Origin: DATESN01 sp035270785
GTDB taxonomy: Bacteria; Bacillota; Clostridia; Lachnospirales; Lachnospiraceae
Length of the DNA: 14,042 nucleotides
Assembly: GCA_035270785.1 (NCBI GenBank)
Contig: DATESN010000014.1
Coordinates: forward strand, 1 to 14,042
Direction of reading: 5' to 3'
The notes under the pieces are model-generated. The model saw only the letters and a program-made list of their open reading frames with translations. It was not told the DNA's origin and did not search any database. Both the position numbers and the translations under genes were made by a program. Shown here piece by piece: positions 12,567 to 14,042 of the stretch (the stretch's first letter is position 1; the number at the start of each line of letters is the position of its first letter).

Positions 12567-14042
12567 ATGAACATCACAACCGAAAACACATTTGAAACTG
12601 CATTGGTGCAGTCGCTGACAGAAAATGGAGGATACACTCAGGGCAATGCTCAGGATTATAGCCATGAGCTTGGACTGTTTAAATATGAGGTGTTGAAATT
12701 CCTTCAGGAGACACAACCAAAACGATGGGAAAGGGTGTCTTCTATTCATGGTGATAATGTTGATGAAAGAATAATACAAAGGCTTTATCGTGAACTGGAT
12801 CTGCGTGGAAGCCTTGATGTTCTTCGTAACGGTTTTGTGGATAATGGTGTTCGGTTTCAAATGGCTTATTATAAGCCTGCTTCAACGCTTAATCCTGAAG
12901 CTACGGAGTTGTATAATCAAAATAGCTTAAAGGTTTACAGGCAGGTTTATTATAGCACTAAGAATAAGAATTCGGTTGATGTGCTTCTATCTCTTAACGG
13001 AATACCTTTGGCAACTCTTGAGCTAAAAAACCAGTTTACCGGTCAGGATGTTGGTAATGCTCTAAAGCAATATGGCACTACAAGAGATAACAGAGAACTG
13101 CTATTTGCATTTAAAAAGCGTACTCTTGTGCATTTTGCTGTTGATCAGGATGAGGTGTATATGACTACTAAGCTTGATGGCAACAAGACTTATTGGCTTC
13201 CGTTTAATAAAGGCTCTAATAATGGCAAAGGCAATCCCCTAAATCCAGATGGGTATAAGACTGCTTATTTATGGGAGGAGATCCTGCAAAAAGATAGCTG
13301 GTTGGAGATTATACAGAGTTTTGCACATCTTGAAAGGGAAGAATACACCACGGGTGATAGTACTTATATTAAAGAGAAACTGATATTTCCAAGGTATCAC
13401 CAATTGGATGCTGTAAGGGAGATAACTGAAGATGTTTTAGATAAAGGTTGTGGCAAGAACTATCTTGTTCAGCACTCTGCAGGCTCCGGAAAGAGTAACA
13501 CAATCGCATGGCTGTCATACAGGCTGTCAAGCTTGCACAACTCTCTTGATGAAAGAGTGTTTGATTCTGTTATTGTTATTACAGATCGAAGAGTACTCGA
13601 CAAACAACTACAGGATACTATCTATCAGTTCGAACATAAAACAGGTGTTGTGCAAAAGATAGACAGAGATAGTGAACAACTGGCTATAGCACTTACCTAT
13701 GGAACGAATATTATTATTACTACACTGCAGAAATTCCCGTATGTTATTGATAAAGTTAAAGATCTGCCGGAACGTAAGTATGCGGTAATAATTGATGAGG
13801 CCCATAGCTCACAGGGTGGTGAAGCAAGTAAAAAGCTTAAAGAGGTGTTATCATCCAAATCATTGGATGAAGCAGTAGCAGATGATCTGGAATATGATTA
13901 CACAGAAGAAGATTATATCAGGGAGCAAATTGAGAAATCAGCTGTTTCGAGAGGTAAACAGAATAACATATCTTTCTTTGCTTTTACAGCTACGCCGAAA
14001 TACAAGACTCTGCAGGTATTTGGAGAAAAGGATGAGAATGGT
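12567..14042 (+). CDS. hsdR: Type I restriction enzyme motor/nuclease subunit HsdR, N-terminal part (runs off the window)
   Basis: The frame is open from ATG 12567 to the last base: 492 codons, roughly half of a typical HsdR. Residues 135-154 (VDVLLSLNGIPLATLELK) contain the D...ExK nuclease motif with Asp138, Glu152 and Lys154. Residues 302-310 (QHSAGSGKS) are the Walker A motif. IIDEAH at 408-413 is the DEAH box, followed by SSQGGEASKKL. FTATPK at 473-478 is helicase motif III. The protein is the ATP-driven translocase and endonuclease that cuts unmethylated foreign DNA when assembled with HsdM and HsdS. It is 12 bases after hsdS and probably co-transcribed. No frameshift is seen in the visible part. 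Confidence 0.93.
   Translation, partial: MNITTENTFETALVQSLTENGGYTQGNAQDYSHELGLFKYEVLKFLQETQPKRWERVSSIHGDNVDERIIQRLYRELDLRGSLDVLRNGFVDNGVRFQMAYYKPASTLNPEATELYNQNSLKVYRQVYYSTKNKNSVDVLLSLNGIPLATLELKNQFTGQDVGNALKQYGTTRDNRELLFAFKKRTLVHFAVDQDEVYMTTKLDGNKTYWLPFNKGSNNGKGNPLNPDGYKTAYLWEEILQKDSWLEIIQSFAHLEREEYTTGDSTYIKEKLIFPRYHQLDAVREITEDVLDKGCGKNYLVQHSAGSGKSNTIAWLSYRLSSLHNSLDERVFDSVIVITDRRVLDKQLQDTIYQFEHKTGVVQKIDRDSEQLAIALTYGTNIIITTLQKFPYVIDKVKDLPERKYAVIIDEAHSSQGGEASKKLKEVLSSKSLDEAVADDLEYDYTEEDYIREQIEKSAVSRGKQNNISFFAFTATPKYKTLQVFGEKDENG

Noticed and set aside
12558..12860. Minus-strand ORF opposite the start of hsdR
   Set aside because: The plus strand here clearly encodes HsdR; the opposite frame is a shadow.
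1..14042. CRISPR arrays, tRNA or rRNA genes
   Set aside because: No regularly spaced repeat array and no cloverleaf or ribosomal sequence was seen on either strand.

Overview
The window looks like a mobile or accessory region of a gut-type Bacteroidales genome (Bacteroides, Parabacteroides or a relative). The evidence is a Bacteroides-style HUH relaxase, lipoproteins with a short signal peptide ending in a Ser-Ser-Cys lipobox, small outer-membrane beta-barrels, a Bacteroidetes-type tyrosine recombinase beside a type I restriction locus, and -7 boxes of the Bacteroidetes form TAnnTTTG. Bases 1 to about 3730 look moderately GC-balanced. From about 3740 onward the sequence looks clearly more AT-rich by eye, which suggests a patchwork origin.

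Layout. 1-1298: mobilization segment, made of the C-terminal part of a relaxase (cut by the window start) and a small membrane-anchored coiled-coil protein. 1382-3731: a compact three-gene island with a ThiF/E1-like adenylyltransferase, a convergent PAS-LuxR-type regulator, and a divergent GNAT-fold protein resembling N-acyl amino acid synthase/LuxI-like enzymes. 3732-4070: regulatory region. 4071-5776: lipoprotein plus beta-barrel operon. 5777-6438: decayed DNA including a recognisable beta-barrel pseudogene. 6469-9420: a second lipoprotein plus two more beta-barrels. 9632-11053: tyrosine recombinase on the minus strand. 11241-14042: 5'-truncated hsdS followed by hsdR, which runs off the window end.

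The main result is regulatory. A dyad, ACACAC-TTTT-GTGT(GT), occurs upstream of the ThiF gene, the acyltransferase gene and the first lipoprotein operon. In all three cases exactly 22 bases separate the 16-bp dyad from a Bacteroidetes -7 box (GACCTTTG, TACTTTTG, TAATTTTG). This puts the dyad centre near -42 and none of the three has a good -33 TTTG. That is the geometry of a class II activator site such as a lux box. A fourth, inverted perfect copy lies 38 bp upstream of the third. The only plausible DNA-binding regulator in the stretch is the PAS-LuxR protein.

I infer a signalling circuit. The acyltransferase and the E1-like enzyme would make or modify a small acylated molecule, the PAS-LuxR protein would sense it, and both enzyme genes plus a surface lipoprotein/barrel operon would be switched on. 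The ligand and the direction of regulation are not shown by the sequence. Separately, the recombinase next to an hsdS lacking its start suggests a recombining (shufflon-type) specificity locus.
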